64,000 nucleotides of DNA from Atriophallophorus winterbourni (Eukaryota > Platyhelminthes > Trematoda > Plagiorchiida > Microphallidae). The stretch is from NCBI GenBank assembly GCA_013407085.1, contig JACCGJ010014430.1:1-64000 (forward strand), in the 5' to 3' direction. Under the pieces are notes generated by a model. It did no database searches. It worked only from the letters and a program-made list of their open reading frames with translations, and was not told the DNA's origin. Each line of letters starts with the position of its first letter. The first letter of the stretch is position 1. Of the stretch, positions 1-11,528 are shown piece after piece. A program made the position numbers and the translations under genes.

Positions 1-43
1 CTAAACCCATTCCAAGTAAAAAATCAAGAAACTCATTTTAGAA

Positions 44-540
44 CTAAGAGCTAGAAGATTTCGGATTCATCCAGTCTATGTCAGACGCATTGAAGTCGCC
101 AAGTTTCAAGCAATCATTCGCAACACCGTGTAGTCTTATTTGCATGAGCCCCTCGTGAATATGTACATGGAGTGTGCGACACATAAAACCAATGGTGGCA
201 AACCCGCTACTGATTTTCAATTTATACCACAAACTCTCAAAAGTGCCAAAGGAAATCTGAAATCTTGGGATAACTTCCACAACATGATTTTCTTCGAAAT
301 ATATTGCATCACATGACCGAGACGATAATCTGTCAGTTTTGAGCAAGCGGTATATTGACATTGATAACTTGGAACCTGAAATGACCTCATGCAATCATGT
401 CTCACAAATGGCAACGATGTCTGGCTTGCAAAATGCACTGTATCATTGAGTTCATCACACATTTTTCTAGAGCTCCTTGCTTAAAATATCAAATATTCAA
501 TAAGTCGGGTTGTTTTGTCATAGGTTTCCATCGAATACTA
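44..540 (-). pseudogene. CR1-like LINE endonuclease fragment
   Basis: Decayed piece of the apurinic-type endonuclease that CR1/Jockey-like non-LTR retrotransposons carry at the start of ORF2. Read on the minus strand, it has a start-like stretch ending RKMCDELNDTV (about 460-500). Then comes a frame change and KPDIVAICET followed by TGA where the family normally has Trp. Next is a block with FESLWYKLKIS and finally LGDFNASDIDW, the family's G-D-F-N catalytic loop. At least one frameshift and one stop break it. No reverse transcriptase is visible, because the element runs off the left edge of the window. Confidence 0.75.
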
Positions 541-1426
541 AATTTCCTCTTGACTACTCGAAAATCCACAATACGTAGATCCGTTTCTGCAGCCTTTAAA
601 CGTTACTCCAATTCAATAATTGCAGTTTCATTTCCACTCAGTCTTCGGGGATCAGATGTCGCAATATTCTGTATGACACTCATTTTAATCTATGTCATTT
701 CCTTAAGATTAATGCTGCTCAATCTTTGTAACACAACTCAACTTTCAAGGGTGTTATACCGTTTGAGAAGTTGTTACCTATTCCAGCAGATTTGACACTT
801 CAGATTCAATTCTGTTCAATTTGTTTAAGATTATGGAAGCATTGCTGCCTAATTCTACAGTGCAATTTCTAATTCGAGGAATTTTACACATTTTACCATG
901 GAAAGAATTGGAAGTTTTGGGATGCAACGTATAAAAACGATATTTTAATCCAAAAAATTTGAATAAACTCTAAATATTTCTATATTAATATCAGTTTGGG
1001 TTTGATTACTAACGGTATGTAGCGTAAAGAGAATTAACGATTATGGAACCATTTTCTTCTAAATTTGTCTTCTGGTATAACAGATGAAAATTTGACCCTT
1101 CGATTGCCTCATAATTCTTGATATAACTTGAGAAATCGAGGCGGCATAATGCAACTAACAGCATTTTGCACAAAATTACAAAAGCTTTTATTTTAGTGAG
1201 TTCGCCCAACTAAGAAAGATAAAACTTCTCTATATCCTTACATGCATTCAAAGCACAGTTGTCATTATTCATTACTTAAAAAACCATCGGAAGCGATAAA
1301 CACAGATCTCCTATCAGATAATGTATATAATATAGTAACGCCAGGTAACTAATACATCTTTTGGTTGTGCAACATTTATATCAACTTTAACTTGTTTTCT
1401 GAGTAGCAACTTTTCAGAATACCAAA
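541..1426. other. AT-rich stretch, no gene recognised
   Basis: No convincing exon, RNA or repeat is visible. A minus-strand open frame of 66 codons (1009-1209) has no recognisable motif. The stretch could be decayed 5' sequence of the adjacent CR1-like fragment. Confidence 0.4.
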
Positions 1427-1431
1427 TCTAC

Positions 1432-2007
1432 TGTAACGTCTGTGACGTGAGTAACGCGTATTCCACCCGTTTCTTAGTTCGACAAATTCAAAACCACAAT
1501 TCGGATGTTATACGGTACTGTAATTAGCAACAATTACAACAACAACAATTATACAAACCTCAACTGTATAGGAACGTACAGCAAACAGTGGAGTCAAAAT
1601 ACTCCAGAATCAATTATATCAATGCAAACAAGTTCAATGACGACCTGAGATACAAATAGAATGAAAGGAGTTACCAAAATTGCCGTCCAAAATGTCTATC
1701 AAAGACAAGACACACCAAAAGTGGTGTCAAAATACAAGCCAAATACAAGTGCCCAAAATGGCAATCAAATTCAACAACAATGACCGACAATGGCTTCAAC
1801 AATGAATTAAAACAAAAGCTTCACCAAATATGTGAACAGAAGATTTCCAATAAAATAATTACAAAAAGAAATGTTTTATATCAAAATACTGTAGGAAAAT
1901 AAAACACAAGCAAATCTATTTCACAAAATTCAAGTTTTGTAACCAAGTTCAAAATAAAAGGAATGTTGAAGGGAAAAGAAGAATTTCAAACTACTTTGAA
2001 CCTTACA
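1432..2007 (-). repeat. 3' LTR of the BEL/Pao element
   Basis: Direct repeat partner of 4415-4990 with matching TG...CA ends. It is the downstream LTR relative to the minus-strand Gag frame. The neighbouring internal bases (2008-2030), read on the minus strand, end in a purine-rich GGTCGGAGG that could be the polypurine tract. Confidence 0.92.
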
Positions 2008-2436
2008 CCTCCGACCAAATTCTTTCTAGGGCTTAACTGTACAACGATTGTTCGAAGAATACCCTAACGAATTCCGTGCAGCAAATGACTTTATTTAGTG
2101 GCGAGTCACACACGCCACGTCGCATTGCCATCATTGGACACATGTGGCTTTTTATAGGGAAATAGTTTGCCAGACTAAGACCCACCACGTCCTCCGGTTC
2201 TGCCACCGTTCCTTACAAGAAGCTTACGCGCGCATTCCCAGCCGAACGAGCCTTGTGTATTTCATCCTCAAATAGCGACATCTTGCGCCATCTAAACAAC
2301 TCTAATCTGCAAATTGAAATAAGTGTATCCGGTGTCCGAAACACAAATGGCTTATCGGGTACACAACCGAACGTCTTGCGCCACTCATATGAATAGTCAC
2401 GCCGACCATCTGTCGCCCCCACTCCGGCTGATTCAC

Positions 2437-2603
2437 TGTCATGTGAACCAGGCCTACTATTGTTTTGGCTGATTTGGTGTCAGGTGAACCAGGCTTAGTC
2501 TCCATCTGATCCGAATTAGTGTCGGGAAATTCAGTCACAAAATCCGACTGAGCTAATTCAGTGTCAGGTAACTCAGCTTCCTGATCACACCGACAACACA
2601 AAG
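2437..2603. repeat. About 42-bp minisatellite inside the BEL element
   Basis: Four imperfect units start with TGTC(A/G)(G/T)G at 2437, 2478, 2520 and 2562, a spacing of 41-42 bp. On the minus strand they encode a repeated Pro-Asp-Thr motif in an overlapping open frame. The repeat sits between the end of the Gag-protease frame and the 3' LTR, where polymerase would be expected. Confidence 0.7.
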
Positions 2604-4289
2604 GTCAATATCCTCAGACGTTTTATACGCAGGCCCCTGCAATATCCAACCCAGCAATGTCTTCGTTGCGAACGGACGGCCTCTTCCACCGAGCCGCTGT
2701 TCTAACGCCCAGTGTGCTTCAGGAACGTCGCAACCAATCAGCACTGTCACCGGCTGATCATGAACGTTAAATAATTCAACGCCCTTTAAATAATCATAAC
2801 GTTCACGCAGAGCGCTAGTTGACGATTGGGACACATGCGGCAAGGTTTCTACGGTGTAAGCATTCGAAACCTGAATGACTTCTCCACCATCTGCAGAAAG
2901 AATATTTAAGTTCAGACGGGAGCAGTTCATTACCCGTTGATGGCCCAAAGTTGTAAGCGACACCTGAGCAGGGCACTTCGGCATATTGTATTTTTTAACG
3001 AATTCATCAAGAATTAAGGTGGCATCTGAACCACCATCCAGGAGCGCTACTGCGTCAATAAGTCCGGACGACGTTTCGATCTTGACAGGCACGGATCCTA
3101 AACATACCCTGGCACTTAATGCCGCGTGACTGCAATTGATGTTTGCCGGCGGATTTCTTACCGGTTGATCGTTATGCAGGAGCGTGTGGTGCCGACCGCC
3201 ACAATTTTCTGCAGTGCATCGAGATCCACTCATACAATTGGCAGACCTATGGAACTGCCGGAGGCATAGAAAACAAGCCGATACCCGTTTGGCTAGATCC
3301 CAACGACTCTTTACGTCGAGATTCCTAAATTCGATGCACTGATGTAATTTGTGCGGCCCCTTGCAATTACAGCATTCCAAGCTGTTTATGGATCTGCCAA
3401 CAAGGGAAGCATTGACATTCCTTCGATCGCAAACATTTGAAGCATGGGCTGCTGAATTCTGCGTCGTGTCAGGGCGACAAAGCTGACCAAATAGACTTCT
3501 ACCAACTCTTGCCTTACGAGAAAGAAACTCGGAAAGTCGTTCAAAGTTTACATCCGAACCGTCAGCCGTAATCGCGTCGGCAGCATCGGCCCACTGCTGC
3601 TGTAAGGCTACAGGTAAGCACCTTACAACACCTTCCAAAGTGTTGACCGAATTCAAGTCGGCCTCGCACTTCATTTGTGTCAGCATAATATGGCAATTTT
3701 CCATCTTTATTGCCAATTCAGATAAACCATCTACCTTCTCCGAAAGCGTTCTGGCTTCTCCGAACAATTCATCAAGTGTAGACCGAGCAATGACATGCGG
3801 AAAACCGAACAAATCTCGCAGTATGGTTTTTGCTCGCATATAACCCTCAGTGGGTTGCAGCATGACGCAGGCATCAATAGCTTTACGAGCCTTATCACGA
3901 CAATAAAACATCAGATATAATAATCTTTGTGCCGGGTCCGTAAGCCGCGATTCAATGTAGCATTCAAATTGCCTCATAAATTTCCAATAGTCAATTGGAT
4001 TACCATCAAAGTATGATAATTCAACTTTGGGTAGTCCGAGGCTGATATTCATTGAGGGCTGCAATTCGGTTGTTGTCGTCCCGCTTCGTTCTGGCCTGCT
4101 GCCCTTGCCAGCTATCAAATTGTTCTCCTCTAGTTCTCTCTTTTCCCGTTCCAAGCGCTCTATCGTGGATCTAGCTACGGATAGCTGCTGCTCTAAATCC
4201 AATGCGCATTGGGAAGCTGTATCTATGCCCTCTGGCTTATCGCACTCAGTCAATGCTACCTTAGAAGCAACTTTAGGCATTTTATACAA
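2553..4289 (-). CDS. BEL/Pao Gag-protease polyprotein, truncated before RT
   Basis: A 578-codon frame. Around residues 30-56 is a heptad-like, charged coiled coil. A DUF1759-type Gag core follows with LSYFDGNPIDYWKFMRQFE (about 91-109). From about residue 306 there is a zinc-binding part, C-C-N-C-K-x4-H-x3-C, then a second Cys/His cluster (CFLCLRQFH and HH). A retroviral-type aspartic protease follows with LLDGGSDATLI (catalytic Asp about 418) and the family motif VLIGCDVPEAHW. The frame stops soon after GWILQGP, where a full BEL polyprotein continues into reverse transcriptase. Family knowledge: Gag packages the RNA and the protease matures the polyprotein. The frame is intact, so a Gag-protease could still be made. 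The start is the first Met of the frame, 125 bp inside the 5' LTR boundary. Confidence 0.88.
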   Translation of the reverse strand: MYKMPKVASKVALTECDKPEGIDTASQCALDLEQQLSVARSTIERLEREKRELEENNLIAGKGSRPERSGTTTTELQPSMNISLGLPKVELSYFDGNPIDYWKFMRQFECYIESRLTDPAQRLLYLMFYCRDKARKAIDACVMLQPTEGYMRAKTILRDLFGFPHVIARSTLDELFGEARTLSEKVDGLSELAIKMENCHIMLTQMKCEADLNSVNTLEGVVRCLPVALQQQWADAADAITADGSDVNFERLSEFLSRKARVGRSLFGQLCRPDTTQNSAAHASNVCDRRNVNASLVGRSINSLECCNCKGPHKLHQCIEFRNLDVKSRWDLAKRVSACFLCLRQFHRSANCMSGSRCTAENCGGRHHTLLHNDQPVRNPPANINCSHAALSARVCLGSVPVKIETSSGLIDAVALLDGGSDATLILDEFVKKYNMPKCPAQVSLTTLGHQRVMNCSRLNLNILSADGGEVIQVSNAYTVETLPHVSQSSTSALRERYDYLKGVELFNVHDQPVTVLIGCDVPEAHWALEQRLGGRGRPFATKTLLGWILQGPAYKTSEDIDLCVVGVIRKLSYLTLN

Positions 4290-4414
4290 AAGGATTCAAA
4301 GGGATAAAAAGGAAACAAAAAAGGGACGTCACCAATTGTAAACTGGACCGATTCGCGAATCTGCAACTGCACTTCTCGCCAAGTTCGAGAAGAATCAAAT
4401 TCCAAGTTGAGTAC

Positions 4415-4990
4415 TGTAACGTCTGTGACGTGAGTAACGCGTATTCCACCCGTTTCTTAGTTCGACAAATTCAAAACCACAATTCGGATGTTATACGGTA
4501 CTGTAATTAGCAACAATTACAACAACAATAATTATACAAACCTCAACTGTATAGGAACGTACAGAAAACAGTGGAGTCAAAATACTCCAGAATCAATTAT
4601 ATCAATGCAAACAAGTTCAATGACGACCTGAGATATAAATAGAATGAAAGGAATTACCAAAATTGCCGTCCAAAATATCTATCAAAGACAAGACACCCAA
4701 AAGTGGTGTCAAAATACAAGCCAAATACAAGTGCCCAAAATGGCAATCAAATTCAACAACAATGACCGACAATGGTTTCAACAATGAATTAAAACAAAAG
4801 CTTCACCAAATATGTGAACAGAAGATTTCCAATAAAATAATTACAAAAAGAAATGTTTTATATCAAAATACTGTAGGAAAATGAAACACAAGCAGAATCT
4901 ATTTCACAAAATTCAAGTTTTGTAACCAAGTTCAAAATAAAAGAAATGTTGAAGGGAAAGGAAGAATTTCAAACTACTTTGAACCTTACA
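4415..4990 (-). repeat. 5' LTR of the BEL/Pao element
   Basis: Upstream LTR for the minus-strand Gag frame and probable promoter of the element. It is 576 bp and nearly identical to 1432-2007. The TCTAC duplication lies directly outside it at 4991-4995. Confidence 0.92.
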
Positions 4991-4995
4991 TCTAC

Positions 4996-6189
4996 CCTTA
5001 CGCAAAAAATAACCCCAGAAGCTTTCAACTTGATAAACGAAATTCACTACAATTAGTTGTAAAAAATAAAGATTTTATTCAAGATATTTTATATTTTTGG
5101 AACAATTACCACAGAATCTTCTGACTATGCAACATCTCATCAATTTTCCTAAACTTTTACTACAGTGTTCCCTAAAACATTCATGTTTTCATAATGCCAG
5201 TATTATAATTCATATAATAACATATAACACATTGATTATCCGAAAAAAATAATTAATTCCTGTTCACCTTAATTATTTCAATGAACAAAAACATTTTGCT
5301 GCATATTTGACATTGAAAATTTATTCACGGCCGTATATATTTCTATTTGGTTGTACAAACATTTTGGTAAATACGTTCATGCCTGGCACGCTTGGGATAT
5401 CTGAGGAAAATTTTATTCACGTTTAATTTACATTTCGTTGAGAGATACCATTCTTCAAATGATTTCACAAAAATGGTTAAATCAATGCATTAGCAATACT
5501 CATAGCAATGCCTCAATGAACTCAATACTTTTTAAAATCAACCCATGAAACAGCTTTGGATAGACAGTGATAATTGGTTTATCCGCCTCGGATAGCGGTT
5601 CCATCGAAATGTCATTATGCTTCGTGTGACGCTACCATCAGTTAACTCCGTCGAGTCGGTACTACTTTAGGCACACATGCTGACGGGTAAATCACCCGCG
5701 ATACGCAGCCTCTCCTGTTGTACTCTTGAATGAAGTACAAGTCAAAAATCACCTCTTACGACTGGAAATCGTACATTAATGAACGTGGCGTGTTTAATTA
5801 TTATATTACAGAGTTTGGAGACCCTACCAGTACAAACCTAGCCACGTCAGTGATCAGTGGCGCTTCGTCTACAATCAAATTCATCAGGCAAACACACATG
5901 GGGTATTCTTAGAAAGCCTCTTCTAATCTCTGAATTGCATAGGAACTAGTCACCGTATTTTGAAGACATGCTCCCTCACCATTTGGTGTGAAGATAGATA
6001 AAATGCATCATCGGAAATCCATATGCACTCAATTTTTGAGAAATCATGTACGAAACAGGTACGGCAAGTGTTTGATCCCATGAATCTGACCCCAAGTCCG
6101 AATATGATTTTACTCCCTCCCTCACAATTGATCAAAATACCCAGTAGCTTATCCCATGAAGAACAGCACTGCAGAATCATAATTACTGT
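4996..6189. other. AT-rich spacer, no firm gene
   Basis: No cellular exon is recognised. The stretch 5580-5915 is less AT-rich and has a short open frame (5730-5912) that may be decayed 5' sequence of the CR1-like relic downstream. This is a suspicion only, because no diagnostic motif is visible. Confidence 0.35.
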
Positions 6190-7390
6190 ATCACGAATTC
6201 TTTTGCAATAAGCCTCTTAGATTTTCCGAAAACTTTGATCTTGTCGGGATAACCGAAACCTGTCTCACTGCTAGTATATTACCCTTTGAAATCGCCTTGC
6301 CTAGAATGATCATTTTTGTGTGGATCATCCCTCTAACAGGTGTAGTCAACTCCTTTTATTTAATCTAGCTCATATCTATAAACTGGTTTGATGATGAAAA
6401 ATTATCACATACCGATACCTTTTGATGCTGCCTTAAATTACGGGTGAGTGATACTGTGCTGTTAGCTGTAATCTTCCGTGCCCGGAAAGCATCAGAAGTA
6501 TATGACCTCTGTTTACTTAATTGTTTCCGAATATTCTTGACCATGAGATGTGGCCACGTTCTAATTTTGGGCTATATCAATTCTCCTGATTTGTTATCTG
6601 TTATCAGGGTAGGTTACTTCTGGAACTTAGTTACTCTCACCCGTTGTAAAATCACGTACCGGACCCCACACACTTTCAACTAATAAAGATAATAGAATAT
6701 CCAATCTGGTCAATTATCATTCTCTAGGTAAAATGACCACTTTATCATATGTGTGTTAGTCCCATTATCTAGACCATCGCATAAATAGAAAGATTTTTTC
6801 GATTGTACTGCCGTCCAACTCCTTCCCGATGGGTAACGTATCGACGTTCGCAGAATCATAGCATTTCTCTAAAACGTAAAGACCGATATCAATATTAGTG
6901 TGAAGTGACTGACAAGTTCTTGCAAACCCTAAAACTCGTCTACTAGCATTTGAAGAAAGAAAAAAAAGTGCTAATCGGCATTTTTCCTGTTCAACCCCCA
7001 AGTTCGTTAACTATTAATTTTGTAGATGCATCGAACGCTATGTGATCTCATTTCGAAACTATCTTTCAGGTGTCACAAAAGGCAATGCTGCCACACCGAA
7101 TCTCAATTATCCCGTACTTTCCAAACATTTTTTCAAACCCTGACATTGTTTATCGGATAATCCTTTACATGCGCCGAAATGCTTTCCCGGGGATCGATCG
7201 GATTTATCTCAAAGCCCTAATCGCCGTAATAACCATACTCCCAAGCTATCTAGTAATTTTGTTAACGTTCGTCGGACGGTAAAAACATTCCACAATAATA
7301 CAAAGATAGCTTTATTATCCCTATATTCAAATCCGGTGACCGCCCCAACACTTTCTTCCCAATATCACCAATGTACCGTAGAATCAAGAT
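6190..7390 (+). pseudogene. CR1-like LINE relic, endonuclease to RT start
   Basis: Plus-strand remains of an ORF2 with many stops. In order: NFDLVGITETCLT (about 6233-6275), the endonuclease signature around the catalytic Glu; HVLILGYINSPDL near 6558-6600, matching the family's G-D-F-N-x-P loop; a reverse-transcriptase entry NAFPGIDRIYLKAL near 7171-7215; and SFIIPIFKSGDRPN near 7309-7350, equivalent to the conserved I-x-P-I-x-K-x-G-D segment. It ends about 65 bp before the RTE insertion at 7456. Several frame changes are needed, so it is not functional. Confidence 0.7.
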
Positions 7391-7455
7391 TTAAGATTTA
7401 TGGTGAAAAAAGCAAATGGATGTATAATACAATAAGACATATGTATAAATGTTAA

Positions 7456-8290
7456 GGTTCCAAGGTTGTCAAAGCCGGGGCGGTTTTGGGGATAAGCTTC
7501 CAATTCTAAAAATGCTCCAATGGCACGCGTCTCATATAGCCTCTGGCAACCAAGTCCAGCTCCTGGCCTGCACGCGTGGTCCTGTGCGACCCGGCGGAAC
7601 TGCTTCTACTGACAGGAGAAAGGGCGAAGGCGGCTGACTGGCGCCTCAAAACCAGCATGCTTCGGGCAGGTGGAGCTCGTAAGTCCATGAAGGCGGTCCA
7701 CCTGGGGGAAGGAAAACCCTTATCTCAAACCTCCACTGCCTTGTGGCTACATCCAATCATGGAAAAGGCTTCAGGAGTCAACCTCGAGGAAAAATCCGGA
7801 GCCGGAGTCCCGTTAGGCAGTCCGAAGTTTTTTTACAACTTCGCCCTGCCAACTTCTGCGACGGCATCGTTGTCCAAACGTATCAGCCTAGCTGTTCCTT
7901 TGGTTCCGATGGTGCCGTGGAGAGGGAGCACTTGCTGCATGGGCAACAGCTAGTTCTCCACTTTGAACTGCCCTGGCGTACATCACAACGCACCAATGGA
8001 GAGGACACTCCATTCCGCTTCTGCGGATAATAACACGGGAAGCAGCAGATACCGGTTAAAAGCTATGGCTCGATTGGCGTAGAGCTCAGCGCCTGGGGCT
8101 GCTTTCGACGGTGGGAGAGACTTTCAGGTCTCATTGGACGGCTACCGCCCGCCTCAAGCTGGGCAGCCCCCAGCCAATATGGTGCCGTCTCGCCACGGTC
8201 TGCTATCCTCATTGGGTGCATGGGGATTAGGAATCAACCGACAAGCAGACTGTTATTTCCGCACCAGCGAAACCAACTACGAAAAAACAA
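7456..8290 (+). promoter_or_regulatory. GC-rich leader of RTE element A
   Basis: It holds overlapping open frames (7449-7637, 7576-7953, 7743-8030) in different phases and no recognisable protein, so it reads as a 5' untranslated, internal-promoter type region. Its GC content is visibly far above its surroundings. Confidence 0.55.
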
Positions 8291-11200
8291 ATGTCATTTC
8301 TGAAACTGGGAACCTGGAACGTCCGGTCCATGCTTCCTGGATTTCACGACGACGTCTCGAATATCAGAGGCGTAAGAAAATCTGCTGTTATTAACAACGA
8401 GTTAAAGAGACTAAAGGTCGACGTGGCAGCCCTACAAGAGACGCGATTACCAGACACTGGTAAGCTGACAGAAAGAGATTACACGTTTTTTTGGAAAGGA
8501 AGGGGTTCTGATGAGCCTCGACTGCATGGAGTTGGGTTTGCCGTTCGAAACGACCTTCTAAAAGCAACTGAACCGAGCAGCAGCGGGAGCGAACGGATTT
8601 GGACTCTAAATCTGAGGTGCATTACTGGTACCATTACGTTGGTAAACGTTTATGCGCCGACGCTCTCTGCGACGACTACTGAAAAAGACGCTTTTTATTA
8701 CAACCTCGCAACAGTCCTGAAAAACGTGCCACAAAGAAACTGTGTAGTGGTATTGGGTGATTTCAATGCTAGAGTTGGTGCGGATTACGAATCTTGGCAA
8801 AGCTGTCTCGGGAAATTCGGTGTAGGTAAAACTAATGAAAATGGACTACGCCTTTTAGAATTATGCACACAGTTCAGTCTCTGTGTTAGTAACACTTTCT
8901 TTCAAACAAAACCACAGCATAAGGTCTCTTGGAAACATCCTCGCTCTAAGCACTGGCACCAGCTTGATCTTATTCTTGTTAGGCGCACTAATATAGGAAG
9001 CGTACTTCTCACCAGATCATATCAAAGCGCAGACTGTGACACTGATCATTCACTGGTTTGTGCAAAACTGAAGCTTTCCGACACGAGATTTCACCGCACC
9101 AAATTGTCTGGTAAGCCTAGGATTGACGTCACCCGCATGTGCGAACCTAATCTAGCTGCGCGATTTGCAAAAGCCTTCACAGCCGAGTTCAGCAAGACAA
9201 CCCCACTTGAATCGGCTTCAGAAAACTGGGAATCGATTAAAAACAGCATATGCCGAGTCGCACTTTCCACTTTCGGTCCGAAGAAAGCTCGAACGAGCGA
9301 CTGGTTCGAAGCAAAAGCTTCTGAGATGACTGCTGTGTTGGATGAGAAACGGTCAGCATTCTTGAGGTTCAAAGGTATGCCAACAGATGAAAACTTACGA
9401 CTTTTAAGAGCAGCCAGAAATAAGGTCCAACAGACTGCAAGGCGATGTGCAAATGACTACTGGACAGAAATTAGCCTTAGTATCCAAAAAGCTGCGGATA
9501 CTGGAAATTTTCACGGCATGTATGATGGGATCAAGAGAGCCATTGGTCCAAACAAACATAAAATGGCTCCCATTAAGTCTGTATCTGGTGACCCGATTGT
9601 GGACAAAACTCAGCAGATGGAAAGATGGGTAGAGCACTTCTCCTCCCTCTACTCTAGGGACAGTACGGTTTTACCACATGTATTTGAAAATTTCGAGCGG
9701 TTGCCGACTATTGAATATCTAGATACTCCCCCTACTCTTGATGAGCTCAATAGAGCAATCGACCGCTTAGCGAATGGGAAGGCCCCTGGTGACGACGGAA
9801 TTCCACCTGAGCTCATCAAATGCGGTAGAGCAGCATTATTACAACCGCTTCACCATTTGCTTCTTCAGTGCTGGCAGGAGGGGGGTGTCCCACAAGAGAT
9901 GCGAGACACAAAGATCATCACGCTATTCAAGAATAAAGGAGATAGAGGCGACTGCAACAATTACAGAGGAATCTCCCTTCTGAATGTTGTAGGCAAATTG
10001 TTTGCTAAAGTCTTACAGATCCGGCTGCAAGTTTTAGCTGATAGAATTTACTCCGAATCTCAATGTGGCTTTCGCAAGGGAAGATCGACCGTTGACATGA
10101 TCTTCTCCCTAAGACAACTTCAAGAAAAGTGTCGGGAACAGCGTATGCCATTATACGCTGTTTTTATTGATTTAACGAAGGCATTCGACTACGTCAGCAG
10201 GGAGGGTCTTTTCAAAATGCTTAATTTGATAGGCTGCCCACCAAGACTGCTAAAGCTCGTTATTTCGTTCCACTCAGGCATGAAGGGCTCAGTCCATTTT
10301 AACGGTTTCAGCTCAGAAGTCTTTGAAATTCGCCGAGGCGTCAAACAAGGGTGTGTTCTGGCTCCCACGCTGTTCGGCATTTTCTTTGCTCTGCTTCTGA
10401 AGTACGCTTTCAGGACGAGAACAGAAGGTATTTACTTACGCACGCGAAATGATGGCAAGCTTTTCAACCTAAACCGGTTGAGAGCACTAACCAAAGCACG
10501 AAATGTGCTAATCCGTGTCCTGCTGTTTGCCGACGATGCAGCCTTTATTGGTCACTCCCAGGAGCACCTTCAGTCTCTAATGGACTGTTTTTCGTCGGCA
10601 TGCAAAGACTTTGGGCTAAAAATCAGCATGAGCAAGACCAAAGTCCTTGACCAATTGACTGTATCACCTCCCATCATAACTGTTGGAAACTGTCAGCTTG
10701 AATCAGTACATCAGTTCACATACCTTGGTTCAACCATTGCGGATAACCTCTCGCTAGACACGGAGATTGATAAGCGAATTGGCAGAGCAGCTGTCATTCT
10801 GTCTCGATCGAACTCTCGTGTTTGAGGTAATCGCAAGCTGACTGTAAAAGCAAAGATGATGGTATACAGCGCGTGCATACTAAATGCTTTACTTTACGGC
10901 AGTGAAACCTAGACCACCCACGCAAGACACGAACGGAAGCTGAATGCTTTTCATCTACGAGGCATCCGTCGTATCTTGAACATATCGTGGATGGACAGAG
11001 TGACTAATGCTGAAGTGCTTTTAAGAGCTGGTCTACAGAGCATGTTCACTCTATTGCGACAGCGCCGCCTGCGCTGGCTTGGTCATGTCTATAGAATGGA
11101 AAATGGTCGTATTCCGAAAGATCTACTCTATGGTGAGTTGCAACTAGGAAGTCGACCATTGGGCAGACCGCACTTGCGGTACAAAGACGTTTGTAAAAGA

Positions 11201-11458
11201 GATATGAAAGCTCTTGGCATTGACCCGGCGAGTTGGGAAGAACTTGCTCTCGACCGCTCACATTGGAGGCACTGTGTAAAGCGTCGTCTGCATGCTGGGG
11301 AGGAGCAGATACAGCTCTTGGCAGCTGAACGCAGATCACGCCGCCGACGTGCAACTAACGCAATACAACCGAGTTCTGACTATCGTTGCCAGCGCTGCGG
11401 GAGAGATTGTTCCTCCCGAATCGGACTGTTTAGTCACTCAAAAAGCTGCAAAACTTGA
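8291..11458 (+). pseudogene. RTE-A endonuclease/reverse transcriptase with two nonsense mutations
   Basis: Single frame of 1,056 codons from ATG 8291 to TGA 11456-11458, interrupted only by TGA at 10823-10825 and TAG at 10910-10912. A related copy at 42,205-42,300 has TGG (Trp) at both sites, so both stops are simple point changes. N-terminal APE endonuclease: GTWNVRSM (residues 7-14), LQETRLPD (about 50-57) and VVLGDFNARVG. Reverse transcriptase: GKAPGDDGIPPEL, NYRGISLL, VFIDLTKAFD (about 625-634), RRGVKQGCVLAPTLFG and LLFADDAAFIGH (Phe of FADD about 746). After the stops come RRLRWLGHVYRM and a C-terminal zinc-finger-like CQRCGRDC...HSKSC. The enzyme nicks target DNA and primes reverse transcription there. 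Both catalytic domains precede the stops. Confidence 0.88.
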
Positions 11459-11528
11459 ACTTTCACGCGTTTGTGATGTACATCCATGGTCGACATCGAC
11501 CGAAGGAGGCCAACAACATAAATGTTAA

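Larger units (their letters stand above)
1432..4990 (-). mobile_element. BEL/Pao LTR retrotransposon, Gag-protease only
   Basis: A complete LTR-bounded insertion of 3,559 bp. Two direct repeats of 576 bp (1432-2007 and 4415-4990) start TGTAACG and end CTTACA, so they have TG...CA ends. They are flanked by the 5-bp target duplication TCTAC at 1427-1431 and 4991-4995. The only sizeable gene is a minus-strand Gag-protease frame. Reverse transcriptase, RNase H and integrase are absent, although a complete BEL/Pao element is usually 5-7 kb or longer. Counting by eye, the LTRs differ at about 9 substitutions and 2 single-base gaps (roughly 2%), so the insertion is fairly young. Without its own polymerase it would need enzymes from a complete relative. 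No primer-binding site next to the 5' LTR was assigned. Confidence 0.9.
7456..11517 (+). mobile_element. Full-length RTE-type non-LTR retrotransposon (lineage A)
   Basis: A 4,062-bp insertion flanked by the 11-bp target duplication ATAAATGTTAA at 7445-7455 and 11518-11528. A GC-rich leader (about 7456-8290) contrasts sharply with the AT-rich surroundings. It is followed by one long endonuclease/reverse-transcriptase frame and a short 3' region ending GGCCAACAAC. Copies of the last few hundred bases recur at about 24970-25990, 28718-28935, 32085-32620 (-), 41970-42893 and 47085-47265 (-), so this family has been active here repeatedly. Enzyme content and the lack of a separate ORF1 fit the RTE clade. 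Lineage naming is inference. Confidence 0.88.

Noticed and set aside
4027..4341. Plus-strand frame of 104 codons, and the one at 3640-3843
   Set aside because: Antisense shadows of the BEL Gag-protease frame.
8291..10825. The 844-codon frame considered as a cellular craniofacial-development-type gene
   Set aside because: Such database names derive from RTE endonucleases. The target duplication and RT motifs show it is a retrotransposon.
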